Below, piece by piece: positions 26,268 through 36,598 of a DNA stretch of 64,000 nucleotides. Both the position numbers and the translations under genes were made by a program. The notes beneath the pieces are model-generated. The model was not told the DNA's origin and made no database searches. It worked only from the letters and a program-made list of their open reading frames with translations. This DNA comes from Candidatus Heimdallarchaeota archaeon (GTDB taxonomy: Archaea; Asgardarchaeota; Heimdallarchaeia; Heimdallarchaeales; Kariarchaeaceae). The DNA lies in the NCBI GenBank assembly GCA_026702845.1, contig JADCLS010000012.1, forward strand, positions 1-64,000, read 5' to 3'. Every line of letters begins with the position of its first letter. The first letter of the stretch is position 1.

Positions 26268-29009
26268 TTATTGAGATAATTCATTCATTTGTGTACTTAA
26301 AGTATCAATAGTATCATTGATCTGATCCAGTTTATCTCTCTCCTGCTGAACCAGATTTTCAGGGGCACGATTGACAAATTCACTTCTTAATTTGCCCTCT
26401 ATCCCCTTTTTCTGCTTCTCCAACTTTGTTATCTCCTTCTTCAATCGGTTAATCTCCTCATCAATCTCAACTAATCCCTCTAGTGGGATGTAGATTCGTA
26501 GATCATCAACAAGATCTGTAACTGATTTCTTGGGAGGAACAATTGATTCCATCAAGGTGAATTTATTTTCATCGATCATTGCTAATTTAATAATTTCTGG
26601 TACAACTTCTCTCAATAAAGCAGTTTTCTTACCAGCCTCAAGAATCAAGGGGATTTTCTTCGATGGTTTAACCTTGAATTCTCCTCTTATTCGTCTTAAG
26701 GCAATGATTAGTTGAATGATCAGATCGAATTGTTCATTAATCTGCTCATTGATGAATTTTTCTTGGAATTGTGGCCAAGAGGCAATGATCAATGCTTCCT
26801 GATCATGAAATTCTGATGGAAGCTCTGCCCATAATTTTTCAGTCAGAAAGGGCATGAATGGATGGAGCATTCTGAATACTGAGTCAAGGACATGAAGGAT
26901 GATATGAATAGGATTAAATTTCTCAGTCTCATCTCCATAAATACGTAATTTGGATATCTCTATATACCAATCAGCAAAACTATTCCAGAAGAACCGCTTC
27001 AATTCTCTACCAGCATCCAAATAATTGAATTCCTCAAAATTTTTTGTTACATCTCTGATGAGTTGATGCAATTGAGAGAGTATCCATTGATCTGTAAGTT
27101 CCAATTCATTGATTTTCACATCCTTAATATCCGAGAATGCATAGGATTCTTGTAAATTACCCAGAAGAAATCTTGTTGCCTGCCAAATCTTATTGCCAAA
27201 TCGATGAGTTGCTTCGATATTCTTTGGGTCAAGATTCATATCCAAACCAGGAGTAGAGTAGGATACAAGTGTATACCTGAGGGTATCTGCACCAAATTTC
27301 TCAATGATCAACAATGGATCATACTCATCAATATTCTCCATTGATTTACTTATTTTGCGTCCTGCCTCGTTTCGAATCAATCCATGGAAATAAATATTCT
27401 TGTAAGGTAGCTGATTGGTGAGTTGAGCACCCATCATCATCTCTCTGGCGACCCAAAAGAGCAGTATATCATATCCTGTCTCTCGGGTGGTATTGGGATA
27501 AAATCTAGCAAGATCTGTGGTATTATCTGGCCAGCCAAGAGTGCTGAAAGGCCAGAGACCAGAGGAGAACCAAGTATCCAGCACATCTTCATCCTGATAG
27601 ATATTCGAGCCACCACATCCAGAACAGGTTGTAGGATCCTCTCTTCCAGTTGACATCTCATCACAATCATTGCAGTACCAGATTGGAATCCTGTGTCCCC
27701 ACCATAGTTGTCTGGAGATGCACCAGTCAATATTATTTTCCATCCAGTATCGAAATCGCTCATCAAATTTATTTGGTACAAAGTTGGTTTGTTCCATGTC
27801 CAGCAATTTGAGTACTTTCTGTGCCATGGGTTGTGTTCTGACAAACCATTGAGTAGAGTTACGAGGTTCAACCACTGTATGACATCGCTCACAATGAGGA
27901 ACTGAGTGTCTATAAGGTTCTATTTTGACTAGTAATCCCTCTTTTTTCAGATCCTCAACAATTGCTTTTCGAGCCTCGAAACGATCCATACCAGCATATT
28001 TTCCACCATATTCCTCCAAAATACGTGATTTCTCATCAAGTACGGTGATCATCTCTAGATTATGTCGCTGTCCAGTTTCGTAATCTGTAAAATCATGAGC
28101 AGGGGTGATTTTTAATGCTCCGGTACCAAATTCTGCATCCACGGATTCATCCTCTATAATAGGAATTTTTCGTCCCAAAACTGGCAGGATTGCATATTTT
28201 CCGATCAGTTTGCCAAATTTTGGATGTTTTCTCGATGTGGCAACAGCTGTATCACCAAGCAAGGTTTCAGGACGGGTCGTGGCTAGTTCTATAAATTTTT
28301 CAGCATCTTTGGCCCATTCTCCACTTCCCCATTCACCTCTAGGTTTTCTCCATTTCTGAGAGGTAACTGGGTATTTGAAATACCACAAGTGACTATCAAC
28401 TTCTTCTGGAATCGCCTCAAGATCTGAGATGGCGGATTCACATCTTCCTGGACACCAGTTAATAAGATAACTGTCACGATAAATCAAATCTTGTTTATAC
28501 AAGGTGATGAATGCCTCTCTGACTGCACGAGATAACTGATCATCAAGAGTAAATCGTTCTCGATCCCAATCTGTTGAGAGACCCATTTTCTTGGATTGCT
28601 TAACGATTATAGAATGGGATTTCTCCTTCCATTCCCATACCTTGTCTACAAATTTCTCCCTTCCCAGCTCTTTTCGTTCAATTCCCTGTTTGTTTAACTC
28701 TCGTTCCACCACATTCTGCGTTGCAATCCCTGCATGATCAGATCCTGGTATAAATACTGTTTCCTTCCCTCTCATTCGCTCATAACGGATCATGAGATCC
28801 TGAATGGAGATTATTATGGCATGACCAAGATGCAAAACTCCTGTCACATTAGGTGGAGGGATGGTAATACAAAAAGATTCAGATTTGTCATTAGTGATGC
28901 CTAGTTCTCGTTGTTTCTCAGGTTTAAAGAAGCCTTCTTGCTCCCACCATGTATAAATATCAGATTCAAATTCTGTGGGATTGTAGGTTTTGGATAATTC
29001 TTCCTTCAT
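26268..29009 (-). CDS. valS: valyl-tRNA synthetase
   Basis: A 913-residue class Ia synthetase that charges tRNA-Val in the cytoplasm. The HIGH motif is HLGH at residues 60-63 in PPPNVTGVLHLGH. The editing domain (CP1) follows with TTRPETLLGDTAV and a zinc-knuckle region. WGHRIPIWYC and the KMSKS-type GRKISKSMEN near residue 550 complete the catalytic core. The anticodon-binding domain ends in a Val-type coiled-coil arm (about 850-913, Lys/Glu rich). Full length and intact. It is convergent with the MFS gene with no gap between the two stops. Confidence 0.97.
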   Translation of the reverse strand: MKEELSKTYNPTEFESDIYTWWEQEGFFKPEKQRELGITNDKSESFCITIPPPNVTGVLHLGHAIIISIQDLMIRYERMRGKETVFIPGSDHAGIATQNVVERELNKQGIERKELGREKFVDKVWEWKEKSHSIIVKQSKKMGLSTDWDRERFTLDDQLSRAVREAFITLYKQDLIYRDSYLINWCPGRCESAISDLEAIPEEVDSHLWYFKYPVTSQKWRKPRGEWGSGEWAKDAEKFIELATTRPETLLGDTAVATSRKHPKFGKLIGKYAILPVLGRKIPIIEDESVDAEFGTGALKITPAHDFTDYETGQRHNLEMITVLDEKSRILEEYGGKYAGMDRFEARKAIVEDLKKEGLLVKIEPYRHSVPHCERCHTVVEPRNSTQWFVRTQPMAQKVLKLLDMEQTNFVPNKFDERFRYWMENNIDWCISRQLWWGHRIPIWYCNDCDEMSTGREDPTTCSGCGGSNIYQDEDVLDTWFSSGLWPFSTLGWPDNTTDLARFYPNTTRETGYDILLFWVAREMMMGAQLTNQLPYKNIYFHGLIRNEAGRKISKSMENIDEYDPLLIIEKFGADTLRYTLVSYSTPGLDMNLDPKNIEATHRFGNKIWQATRFLLGNLQESYAFSDIKDVKINELELTDQWILSQLHQLIRDVTKNFEEFNYLDAGRELKRFFWNSFADWYIEISKLRIYGDETEKFNPIHIILHVLDSVFRMLHPFMPFLTEKLWAELPSEFHDQEALIIASWPQFQEKFINEQINEQFDLIIQLIIALRRIRGEFKVKPSKKIPLILEAGKKTALLREVVPEIIKLAMIDENKFTLMESIVPPKKSVTDLVDDLRIYIPLEGLVEIDEEINRLKKEITKLEKQKKGIEGKLRSEFVNRAPENLVQQERDKLDQINDTIDTLSTQMNELSQ

Positions 29010-29113
29010 TTGTAGACAACTTCACAACCTTCTAGGCATTATAAAATTTTACGTAAGTTTGCACCAATTACTGAATAGGAATTTTATTATATAATTTATG
29101 TAAAGATGATATT

Positions 29114-30319
29114 TTGAGTTCCAATTTTACAACCCAATTCAGAGATTATAGTAATTTTTATCAAATCGGTTTTTATTTTGAATATATCCTAGGATCAAAA
29201 CATCTCACATGGTTATTATTAATAATTCATCTGATTATTTCGATCCTGTCCTTGTATATATACAAGAGCCAGGATTGGATAGTACAATGGTATACCATTG
29301 TGTCAATTTCACAAGGAGTATCCATGTATGAATTGCCATTATTCTTTTACATTGATGGCATCAAGTATTTTCCATCCTATCATTTCCCAGTTTTTTATTA
29401 TGTATTTACAGGTTTAATGATGATTACAGGGATGAATGAACTAGTTGGGAGAATTACTTTATGGATTTTTTTAGTGTCATCAGTATTTTTATTACTAAAA
29501 TTGGGTGATAAATACGAGTACGTCAACTTGTATCTCTCTTCACCTGTATTATTTGCAATTTCAATATTAGGTACTTTTGATGTATTTGCATTGAATTTTG
29601 TTTTATTTGGAGTTATTCTATTTAATAAAAACAGATATTTCGAATCAGGAATTGTAATAGGTTTAGGTGTTATGAGCAAAACTCTTCCTCTAATTACTTT
29701 GTCAACTTTGGCTTTGTTCTTAATTATGAACCGTGAATTCAAGGATTTTGCAAAATTATCAATTGGATCAATACTTATTATGGGGAGTATAATTTCTGCT
29801 TGTTATTTCAAATTTGAAAATTTTGAGTATTTTATTGTAGAAGCTCAAGCAAATCGAAGATTTGAAAATATGACATTATGGTATTATATATTTCCAAATT
29901 ATAATACTGCTCATAATTCATTGGAGCATAATTATCTGATTGCACGTGGCCAAATAATTGTCATGATTCTATTTCTACTCATTCAAAGCCCTCTATTGAG
30001 GAGGAAGAGACAAATGATATATCCTGTTATCTCTAATTTGACAATAATATTCACGATTATACTCAAATTTCTCTATCTATGGTATTTTTTGTGGATAATG
30101 ATTCCAGGAATATTGATGTTCAATATAGGAAGAAAACTTTACGCATGGATGATGATTTATTTTATAGCCTCATTGGGTGGTGCTTTGTGGGCACTTTCAA
30201 ATATCAGATCTGATCCTCAAATTGCCTTTTATTCCATGATAGTTCTATATCTCTCCTTGATTTTATTGTTGATATTTAATAATATAATCATTAAAGAATT
30301 ACGTGAAATCAAAACCTAA
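29114..30319 (+). CDS. polytopic membrane protein, GT-C mannosyltransferase-like
   Basis: A 401-residue protein with about 10 membrane helices. A conserved-looking extracytoplasmic segment after helix 1-2 contains DGIKYFPSYHFPVFYYV, the place where GT87/PIG-M type polyprenyl-phosphate-mannose dependent transferases have an aspartate and a tyrosine/proline block. A further GVMSKTLPLITL loop is typical of these families, where a Lys-Pro follows a glycine-rich helix. The start is probably TTG at 29114. It is divergent from valS. It would add a sugar to a lipid-linked glycan on the outer face; the family call is moderate. Confidence 0.65.
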   Translation: MSSNFTTQFRDYSNFYQIGFYFEYILGSKHLTWLLLIIHLIISILSLYIYKSQDWIVQWYTIVSISQGVSMYELPLFFYIDGIKYFPSYHFPVFYYVFTGLMMITGMNELVGRITLWIFLVSSVFLLLKLGDKYEYVNLYLSSPVLFAISILGTFDVFALNFVLFGVILFNKNRYFESGIVIGLGVMSKTLPLITLSTLALFLIMNREFKDFAKLSIGSILIMGSIISACYFKFENFEYFIVEAQANRRFENMTLWYYIFPNYNTAHNSLEHNYLIARGQIIVMILFLLIQSPLLRRKRQMIYPVISNLTIIFTIILKFLYLWYFLWIMIPGILMFNIGRKLYAWMMIYFIASLGGALWALSNIRSDPQIAFYSMIVLYLSLILLLIFNNIIIKELREIKT

Positions 30320-30487
30320 TTACACAAAATTATTTGATCCATAATGTACTCTAAAATACAGTAAGAGTTAATTTACCCTTTATTTTTTGAATTAATATTT
30401 AATTTGTATATCTACTCATTTAATTCAAGGATTTGAAGAAAATATTTTCTTTAACTTTCCAAAATTTTTCTGACTCATAACTCATTC

Positions 30488-30498
30488 TTTTTAATAAC
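30488..30498 (+). promoter_or_regulatory. TATA box for the thermosome gene
   Basis: TTTTTAATAAC lies 43-53 bp before the ATG at 30541. A GGTGAT element sits 4-9 nt before the start, so this gene has a leader of about 20-25 nt with a ribosome-binding site, unlike the leaderless genes nearby. Confidence 0.45.
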
Positions 30499-30540
30499 AG
30501 AACTGCGATTTGCAACTATCGTAATACTATTGGTGATACA

Positions 30541-32148
30541 ATGAGTTTAACAAGTCAACCAGTAATCATCTTAAGAGAGGGCAGTGAGAGAACCCAGGGA
30601 AGGGATGCCCTCAGAAATAATATATCAGCAGCAAAGATCATCGCAGAGACTGTAAAATCAGCTCTGGGACCAAGAGGAATGGATAAAATGCTCATTGATT
30701 CCTTTGGTGATATTACCATTACCAATGATGGGGCTACTATTCTTAAGGAAATTGATGTACAGCATCCAGGATCAAAATTCATCATTGATCTGGCCAAAAC
30801 ACAGGACGAGGAAACAGGTGATGGAACAACCACAGTTGTTGTACTTGCCGGTGAATTACTCAAAAATGCTGAGGAGTTAATCGAGCTGAATGTTCATCCA
30901 TCCATCATTGTTGAGGGTTACCGCTTATCCATGGACAAATCTCTGGAGCTACTAAATGACGTCGCCATAGAGGTGGGATCTGAGGATAGAACCCAACTAA
31001 TTCAAGCAGCAATCACATCCATGTCATCCAAGGTAATCAATAATGAAAGAGACATTATGAGTGATGTGATCGTTGATGCAGCACTCAAAGTGCTTGATGA
31101 GAATAAAGTTGATATTGATAATATTGTAGTTATCAAGAAGCAAGGTGGATCACTGAGTGAAACCACACTCATTGATGGTATGGTACTTGATAAGGAAGTT
31201 GTGCATTCAGATATGCCTAAATCAATCAAGACTGCCAAGATTTTACTGTTGAATACAGCACTAGAAACTGTTAAGACTGAGTTTGATTCTAAATTAAACA
31301 TTGATTCCCCTGAACAAGTGCAGAAGTTTCTTGATAGAGAACAAGCAGCACTAAAGGAGATGTCTGACAAAATTGTTGCCACTGGAGCTAATGTTGTATT
31401 CTGCCAGAAGGGAATCGATGATATGGTTCAACACTTCCTTGCCAAGGCTGGTGTGATGGCAATCAGAAGAGTGAAGAAGAGTGATATGACCAAGCTCTCC
31501 AATTCTACTGGTGCTCCTATTATAAGTAACCTAACTGATCTAAGTGCAAATGATGTGGGTAAGGCCAAGAAAGTAGAGGAACTCACTCTTGCTGATGATA
31601 AGTTGATTTATATCACTGGTACTCCCAAGACAAAGACTGTTACCATCATCATCAGAGGAGGAACAGAGTTTGTACTTGATGAATATGAGCGTTCCATGCA
31701 TGATGCATTATGTGTAGTACGAAATGTCCTTGAAGATCAGAAACTAGTACCTGGTGGTGGAGCTCCTGAACTGTATATCGCTAATGAGTTAAGAAAATTC
31801 AAGCTCGATAAGCCTTCAAAAATACAACTGGCTATAGAGGCTTTTGCCAAATCCATGGAGGTTATTCCCAGAACACTTGCTGAAAATGCAGGTCATGACC
31901 CCATTGATATGATTGGACAACTGAACAACAAATACAAAGAGGGTAAGAATTACTTTGGTGTATCTGCAGAATCCTCAGAGATCCAAGATATGCAGAAACT
32001 AGGTGTCATGGAACCTGTCAGAGTGAAGTATCAAGCAATTTCTTCAGCAGCTGAGGCCGCTACCATGCTTCTTAGAATTGATGATGTTGTTGCAGTCAAG
32101 GCAACTAATGCAGGTGCTGGTGGTATGCCACCAATGGACGATTATTAA
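30541..32148 (+). CDS. ths: thermosome (group II chaperonin) subunit
   Basis: A 535-residue chaperonin subunit that forms the double-ring, ATP-driven folding chamber. Family blocks are LGPRGMDKML (42-51), NDGATIL (62-68), the catalytic GDGTTT (93-98), and GGGAPE near 405, with an apical domain between about 210 and 365. The C-terminus GAGGMPPMDDY is typical of archaeal subunits. There is only one subunit gene here; others may exist elsewhere. Its stop overlaps the stop of the convergent downstream gene by 4 bp. Translation is supported by GGTGAT upstream. Confidence 0.97.
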   Translation: MSLTSQPVIILREGSERTQGRDALRNNISAAKIIAETVKSALGPRGMDKMLIDSFGDITITNDGATILKEIDVQHPGSKFIIDLAKTQDEETGDGTTTVVVLAGELLKNAEELIELNVHPSIIVEGYRLSMDKSLELLNDVAIEVGSEDRTQLIQAAITSMSSKVINNERDIMSDVIVDAALKVLDENKVDIDNIVVIKKQGGSLSETTLIDGMVLDKEVVHSDMPKSIKTAKILLLNTALETVKTEFDSKLNIDSPEQVQKFLDREQAALKEMSDKIVATGANVVFCQKGIDDMVQHFLAKAGVMAIRRVKKSDMTKLSNSTGAPIISNLTDLSANDVGKAKKVEELTLADDKLIYITGTPKTKTVTIIIRGGTEFVLDEYERSMHDALCVVRNVLEDQKLVPGGGAPELYIANELRKFKLDKPSKIQLAIEAFAKSMEVIPRTLAENAGHDPIDMIGQLNNKYKEGKNYFGVSAESSEIQDMQKLGVMEPVRVKYQAISSAAEAATMLLRIDDVVAVKATNAGAGGMPPMDDY

Positions 32149-34370
32149 TTCAATAAATATAATACAAATTCTTCATTATAGTTATACAAAGCAAAAAATT
32201 CAGTATTCAACGCAATCTGCATAATATTACGAGATACATAATTTTCTTGAAATGTATTATAATAGAAATGCTGTTCGTTCAAATGAATAATTATGGAAAT
32301 ATTGTAATCGTAGACAAAATCAAGTATTTCAGTGTCATTATAATTATAAATTTCATCAAACTCACCTGATAACCCTATTACCATAAGATCAATATTGGAT
32401 CTCGTTGTATAATAACCCAATCCTGGTGTATTTACAGAGATTATTACATCCTCTAGTTCTAGAGATATCCCATCAATCCATTCTATTAATTCTTCAAAAG
32501 CAGGTCGATGAGAAAAATTCATCTGTGAATTGAATTCTTCTGTGGAAAATCCAGAGTAGATGTACATGCTAATCTGAGGACTGGCAAATGCTAGAAAAAC
32601 AAATATAATAAACACTTTGCTAAACTTACGATAATTTGATTTTTGCATGGAATAGGATTTCTTGATGAATTGAATAAGAATAATCCAAAATACAATCAGA
32701 TAGAGGAATAGGATGAGCTGATTTTTATGATAGAGATAAAACCGGGTATTGACATCATATACTAAATTTTCTAGAGGAATGAACGGAAAATAGAATAAAC
32801 CACCCGTGGATGCAAAGAAAAAATATAATATCAATTTCTCATTAGATTGATTGAAATGTTTCAGTAATGCATGAAAACCAATTGCTGTGAAAACAATGAG
32901 TACAGGATGGATGGGGGACAGATATCTTCCTGATGTTCGTCCATAGTACGTAAACCATAACATAAGAAAGGAAAATAGATAGATTTTTAATGAACATAAC
33001 AGTCTATTATTTTGCATATCAAGTCTCCTGAATAATACGAAGAGTTTTGGAATACTATAAAATAGGCCCATCATACCACCAGTTAATATATAGAGTATAC
33101 TAGCAGTAAATGAAACACTCATGCCATTTTCTATATAGACCGCATATGGATCTGTGATAAGCTCAAATTGTGTAATAATCGATGAGTGTTCAGTGGATAT
33201 ATATTCACGGGTGAGGAAATCTGTTATTTGAGGTTGTTTATTCATGAACCAGAACCAGAAGATTCCAAATAAAATCGGAAGGAGCCCAAATAAGATAATA
33301 TTTTGGATTTTTATCTGCTGCTGATCATTCTGGAGTAGAAGATAGAGGACATAAGCACCAAGCAAGATGACTATTACAGAATAGCCAACATAAAGATCAA
33401 ATGCAGCATTATAGGCAAGAAATGCTGTTATTGCCAGAAAAATCAAGTATTTCAGGAATGAATATACCTTATGTCCTCGAATTACAATAAAGGACATGAA
33501 AACAAGATATAATATGGTATAACCTGATATTTTGCTCAGAATTGCCAATGAGGCCGAGATGGATGCGATAAATGCAAAATATGATGGAGTATCTTTGCTT
33601 AGAAAGTAAATGCTAGCAATCATGAAAAACATCACGGGTATGTCTTGATAATATGCATACTCATACATTAGATAGTAAGTGAAAGGAGAGATCAGAAACA
33701 TATAGCCAGCAAAGAAGGACAGATATCTAGATCCTGTTAGTTGCTGTGTTAATTGGATTACTACCAGTAGGGTACCCATCAAGAGTACCCAGGGATGGAG
33801 ATTAGCACCTGAATGGTAGGGATATCCCTTGGTGACAAACATCGAGTACGTTATGTACATGACATTTAATGGTGGTTTGAAAGTAGGGAAAAAGGAAAAT
33901 GGATTAACACCTGTTGGGATACTATCATAGAGATAAATATAGAGTGCATTTGGAAAATAGAACTGCAAGGCATCCCATCCTCGTTCATAATAGATGATCT
34001 GATAGAGAAGGTAAAGAGAGCTAAGGGATACTATCAAGATGAAAAAAACTCGTTCTCCAAAAGTGAATTCTGGTAATTTTAATCTCACATTGTTAATTGA
34101 AAGTATTTTATTTAGAATAAATCTTACAAGCAGGATCAACCCAATTGTATAATGAATAAAAACAACATAATGTAGAACATTCTCAAATAGAACACCTACT
34201 ATTACCATGGGCATAACAAAGCTTGCATAACCCAGGATTATTGAGATAATAGCACGATCAAGCAGGGATTGTTCAAAATCAGGATTAGTAAAATACCTCC
34301 TCAAAATGGAATTTAACTTGTCTCCAATTAGTAAAATTCCAGCTATTTGAACAAACATCATTTCTATCAT
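32145..34370 (-). CDS. large membrane glycosyltransferase-like protein (GT-C, GT39/ArnT type)
   Basis: A 741-residue protein with a dozen or more membrane helices in the first 560 residues and a soluble C-terminal region of about 130 residues. Extracytoplasmic loop 1 has YYERGWDALQFYFPNAL, placing an acidic residue and Trp-Asp where GT-C enzymes bind the lipid-phosphate sugar. Another loop carries FKPPLNVMYITYS, the PxxxxxLYYLP-like segment common in ArnT/PMT-type proteins. Substrate unknown; a role in protein or lipid glycosylation is likely. It is convergent with the thermosome gene. Confidence 0.65.
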   Translation of the reverse strand: MIEMMFVQIAGILLIGDKLNSILRRYFTNPDFEQSLLDRAIISIILGYASFVMPMVIVGVLFENVLHYVVFIHYTIGLILLVRFILNKILSINNVRLKLPEFTFGERVFFILIVSLSSLYLLYQIIYYERGWDALQFYFPNALYIYLYDSIPTGVNPFSFFPTFKPPLNVMYITYSMFVTKGYPYHSGANLHPWVLLMGTLLVVIQLTQQLTGSRYLSFFAGYMFLISPFTYYLMYEYAYYQDIPVMFFMIASIYFLSKDTPSYFAFIASISASLAILSKISGYTILYLVFMSFIVIRGHKVYSFLKYLIFLAITAFLAYNAAFDLYVGYSVIVILLGAYVLYLLLQNDQQQIKIQNIILFGLLPILFGIFWFWFMNKQPQITDFLTREYISTEHSSIITQFELITDPYAVYIENGMSVSFTASILYILTGGMMGLFYSIPKLFVLFRRLDMQNNRLLCSLKIYLFSFLMLWFTYYGRTSGRYLSPIHPVLIVFTAIGFHALLKHFNQSNEKLILYFFFASTGGLFYFPFIPLENLVYDVNTRFYLYHKNQLILFLYLIVFWIILIQFIKKSYSMQKSNYRKFSKVFIIFVFLAFASPQISMYIYSGFSTEEFNSQMNFSHRPAFEELIEWIDGISLELEDVIISVNTPGLGYYTTRSNIDLMVIGLSGEFDEIYNYNDTEILDFVYDYNISIIIHLNEQHFYYNTFQENYVSRNIMQIALNTEFFALYNYNEEFVLYLLN

Positions 34371-34523
34371 ATTTCATCATCTCAATTCAGAGATTTGTCT
34401 AGAAAGGAGACAAATAACCTTGATAAGGCAAGTTCAAGGAAATTATTATCATTCATTAATATTAGTTAAGGAATATCAGAAAAATTAGTGCAACTAAGTA
34501 TATTTCATTCATTACACTACTGA

Positions 34524-34694
34524 TCAATATCGTTTGGGTTTTCCCTTATCCCGTTTCTTCTTACCCTCTATTCGCTTGGGATCTACTTTTTTAGAGGGAG
34601 CTCCTGTACCGCTGAATTTCTTTTCAGCTTTACGTTTGTATTTTGGACGTTCATTGAAACCATTGTTAGTAAAATCGGAAGGACTATCCTTCAT
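34524..34694 (-). CDS. small basic protein
   Basis: A 56-residue, highly basic protein (MKDSPSDF start, ending KGKPKRY) with a Lys/Arg-rich C-terminal two-thirds and no hydrophobic segment, of the kind that binds nucleic acid. The open frame can extend 15 codons further to a TTG, but a TATA element 17-26 bp before ATG 34694 favours the short form. It sits in the same direction downstream of the DEAD-box helicase gene, whose C-terminus has a similar Lys/Pro/Arg-rich tail. Not assigned to a family. Confidence 0.5.
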   Translation of the reverse strand: MKDSPSDFTNNGFNERPKYKRKAEKKFSGTGAPSKKVDPKRIEGKKKRDKGKPKRY

Positions 34695-34710
34695 GTGAGG
34701 TGGATAGAGA

Positions 34711-34720
34711 TATAATATAA
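34711..34720 (-). promoter_or_regulatory. TATA box for the small basic protein
   Basis: TTATATTATA on the minus strand lies 17-26 bp before the ATG at 34694. It is strong in sequence but slightly close, so the start could be later than supposed. Confidence 0.4.
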
Positions 34721-34777
34721 TAGCTTTTTTTGCGATCAATTGGAATAATTACCTATTTGAGACAGAATACTGCTCAC

Positions 34778-36124
34778 TTATCTCATTTTATCACGTTTTG
34801 GTTTTCGTTTCTTATCCTGATCATATTTCTTATATTTGTCGTATTTACTTGATCCTGATTTCTTTGCAGCTGGTTTTTTAGGACCGGGTTTATCCTTGCT
34901 ATACCTGGGTTTACCTTTAGGTCTTGGCCTAGAAGGTTTGGAATCGTATTTCGATGGTTTTCTCCGGTCATCCTCCGATCTTGGGGTATTCTTCTTTCCC
35001 TCAACTGGAGGCAGACTCTGAATCCTTCTGAGTTTAGTTTTCATCCGTTTCTCAATATTCTCCAACCACTTGAATTCTCGAGGATTAGAGATCAGGATAG
35101 ATGTTCCAGATTTACCCGCCCTACCAGTTCGACCAGCACGATGCACATAATCATCAAAAACCTTGGGTACATCATATGAAATAACATGAGTGATGTCATC
35201 AATATCTAAGCCACGAGCACCAATATCGGTGGCAACCAAGACATCCACATCGGTTTCAAAAGCACTTATGGCAAGATTGCGTTGTCGCTGGGTCAATCCT
35301 GAGTGCAATTCCTCTAGTTCAAGACCAAGCTCTAGTAGTTGCTTGGCTAAAACCCTTGTTTTCTCCTGAGATGGGGTGAAAATGAGAACTTTACCCAAGT
35401 CCTTGCGTTTCAATACTAACACCAAAGTCTCAAAGCGTTGTTTATCCAGTGTCTCGTATACCTCATGCTTGATGGTTTCAGGTATCAGTGACCGCCCTAC
35501 CTCTACAAGTATTTCCTTGTATTGCAGTTGACGAGCAATTTTTTCCACATCTCCTGGAAGAGTGGCTCCAAATAATAGGGTCTGTCTCTTCTGCTTGGGA
35601 GGACAGAAAGATAATATCTCAGTTATTTCAGGACCAAAACCCATATCCAGCAATCGATCCACCTCATCCAACACAACCATCTGAATATCACTGACCTTGA
35701 TCACTCCTTCTTTGATATATGCCAATAATCTCCCAGGGGTAGCAATAATGATATCATTCATCTCTTCCAGCATGGTCTCCAATTTATTGAGATTTTGCCC
35801 AGCAAATACTGATACATAAAATACTTGTGTCTCCTTGGTTAATACCTTGATTTCTTCAGCAATCTGTCTTACCAATTCACGGGTGGGCACGATTATCAAT
35901 GCAATAGGATTGAAATGTGAGATCTTTACATTGATCACTGTATGAAGGATGGGTAGAAGATAGGCAAAGGTCTTACCAGATCCAGTAGGAGCAATGGCAA
36001 GCACATTGCTGCCATTAGTGATATGCGGTATAGCTTCAAGTTGTATCTCAGTGGGAGTTACAATCTCAAGCCCATGTAATTGCGACATGATGCGCTCATC
36101 CAGTTGAAAACTATCGAAATTCAT
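34778..36124 (-). CDS. DEAD-box RNA helicase
   Basis: A 448-residue ATP-dependent RNA helicase. Motif I is APTGSGKT (about 44-51), Ia PTRELVRQ, Ib TPGRLL, motif II DEVD (a variant of DEAD) in VVLDEVDRLLDMGF, motif III GAT in place of SAT, motif V ATDIGARGLD and motif VI HRAGRTGRAG. The Q motif precedes motif I at TPTEIQ. The last 75 residues are a disordered Lys/Arg/Pro-rich tail for RNA binding. The start overlaps the stop of the upstream biotin-carrier gene by 4 bp (ATGA-type), so the two are translationally coupled. It could be a cold- or ribosome-related helicase. Confidence 0.93.
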   Translation of the reverse strand: MNFDSFQLDERIMSQLHGLEIVTPTEIQLEAIPHITNGSNVLAIAPTGSGKTFAYLLPILHTVINVKISHFNPIALIIVPTRELVRQIAEEIKVLTKETQVFYVSVFAGQNLNKLETMLEEMNDIIIATPGRLLAYIKEGVIKVSDIQMVVLDEVDRLLDMGFGPEITEILSFCPPKQKRQTLLFGATLPGDVEKIARQLQYKEILVEVGRSLIPETIKHEVYETLDKQRFETLVLVLKRKDLGKVLIFTPSQEKTRVLAKQLLELGLELEELHSGLTQRQRNLAISAFETDVDVLVATDIGARGLDIDDITHVISYDVPKVFDDYVHRAGRTGRAGKSGTSILISNPREFKWLENIEKRMKTKLRRIQSLPPVEGKKNTPRSEDDRRKPSKYDSKPSRPRPKGKPRYSKDKPGPKKPAAKKSGSSKYDKYKKYDQDKKRKPKRDKMR

Positions 36125-36594
36125 GATGCAACCTTTATCTCCGCTAGTAGTTGATTGGCATTCACCTGTTCATTAAGCTTCACATTAATTGATTTGATCT
36201 TCCCATTAACAGGTGTCTGTATCTTGTTCTCCATTTTCATTGCCGATATAATCAACAAGGTATCACCTTTCTTTACTATATCTCCAGGTTTGTGCAGAAT
36301 GGATGATACAACTCCAGCCATCGGTGATTCTACATCACCTGATTCGGTTGTTGAGAGAGCCACATCGAATGGGTTTTCCACCTTGATATCTAGTGTGTAG
36401 GCTTCAAGCTCAACACGGATTAATCCCTTACCAAGTTGCACGACATCATGCACCTCATATGATTGCTCACCTAGTTGAATTTGCATAGTTGTACCTTTAT
36501 GAATGATATATTCTTTATCATCAAGTAGTATAGTATTCTGACTGACATCAGCCTTGATTTCCTTATCTCTAAATTTTGTATTCACTATTGTCAT
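36121..36594 (-). CDS. biotin carboxyl carrier protein
   Basis: A 157-residue carrier with an N-terminal beta-rich region and a C-terminal biotinyl domain (about 85-155). The biotinylation motif is AMKM at 118-121, so Lys120 is the attachment site, inside the usual SAMKMENK hairpin, with PMAGVV 28 residues before it. It carries carboxybiotin between the biotin carboxylase encoded 4 bp upstream and a carboxyltransferase that is not in this window. It could belong to acetyl/propionyl-CoA carboxylase, pyruvate carboxylase or oxaloacetate decarboxylase. Its stop overlaps the helicase start. Confidence 0.92.
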   Translation of the reverse strand: MTIVNTKFRDKEIKADVSQNTILLDDKEYIIHKGTTMQIQLGEQSYEVHDVVQLGKGLIRVELEAYTLDIKVENPFDVALSTTESGDVESPMAGVVSSILHKPGDIVKKGDTLLIISAMKMENKIQTPVNGKIKSINVKLNEQVNANQLLAEIKVAS

Positions 36595-36598
36595 TTAA

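Noticed and set aside
34778..36124. DEVD instead of DEAD as sign of a dead helicase
   Set aside because: The key Asp and Glu of motif II are kept and all other motifs are intact, so activity is expected.
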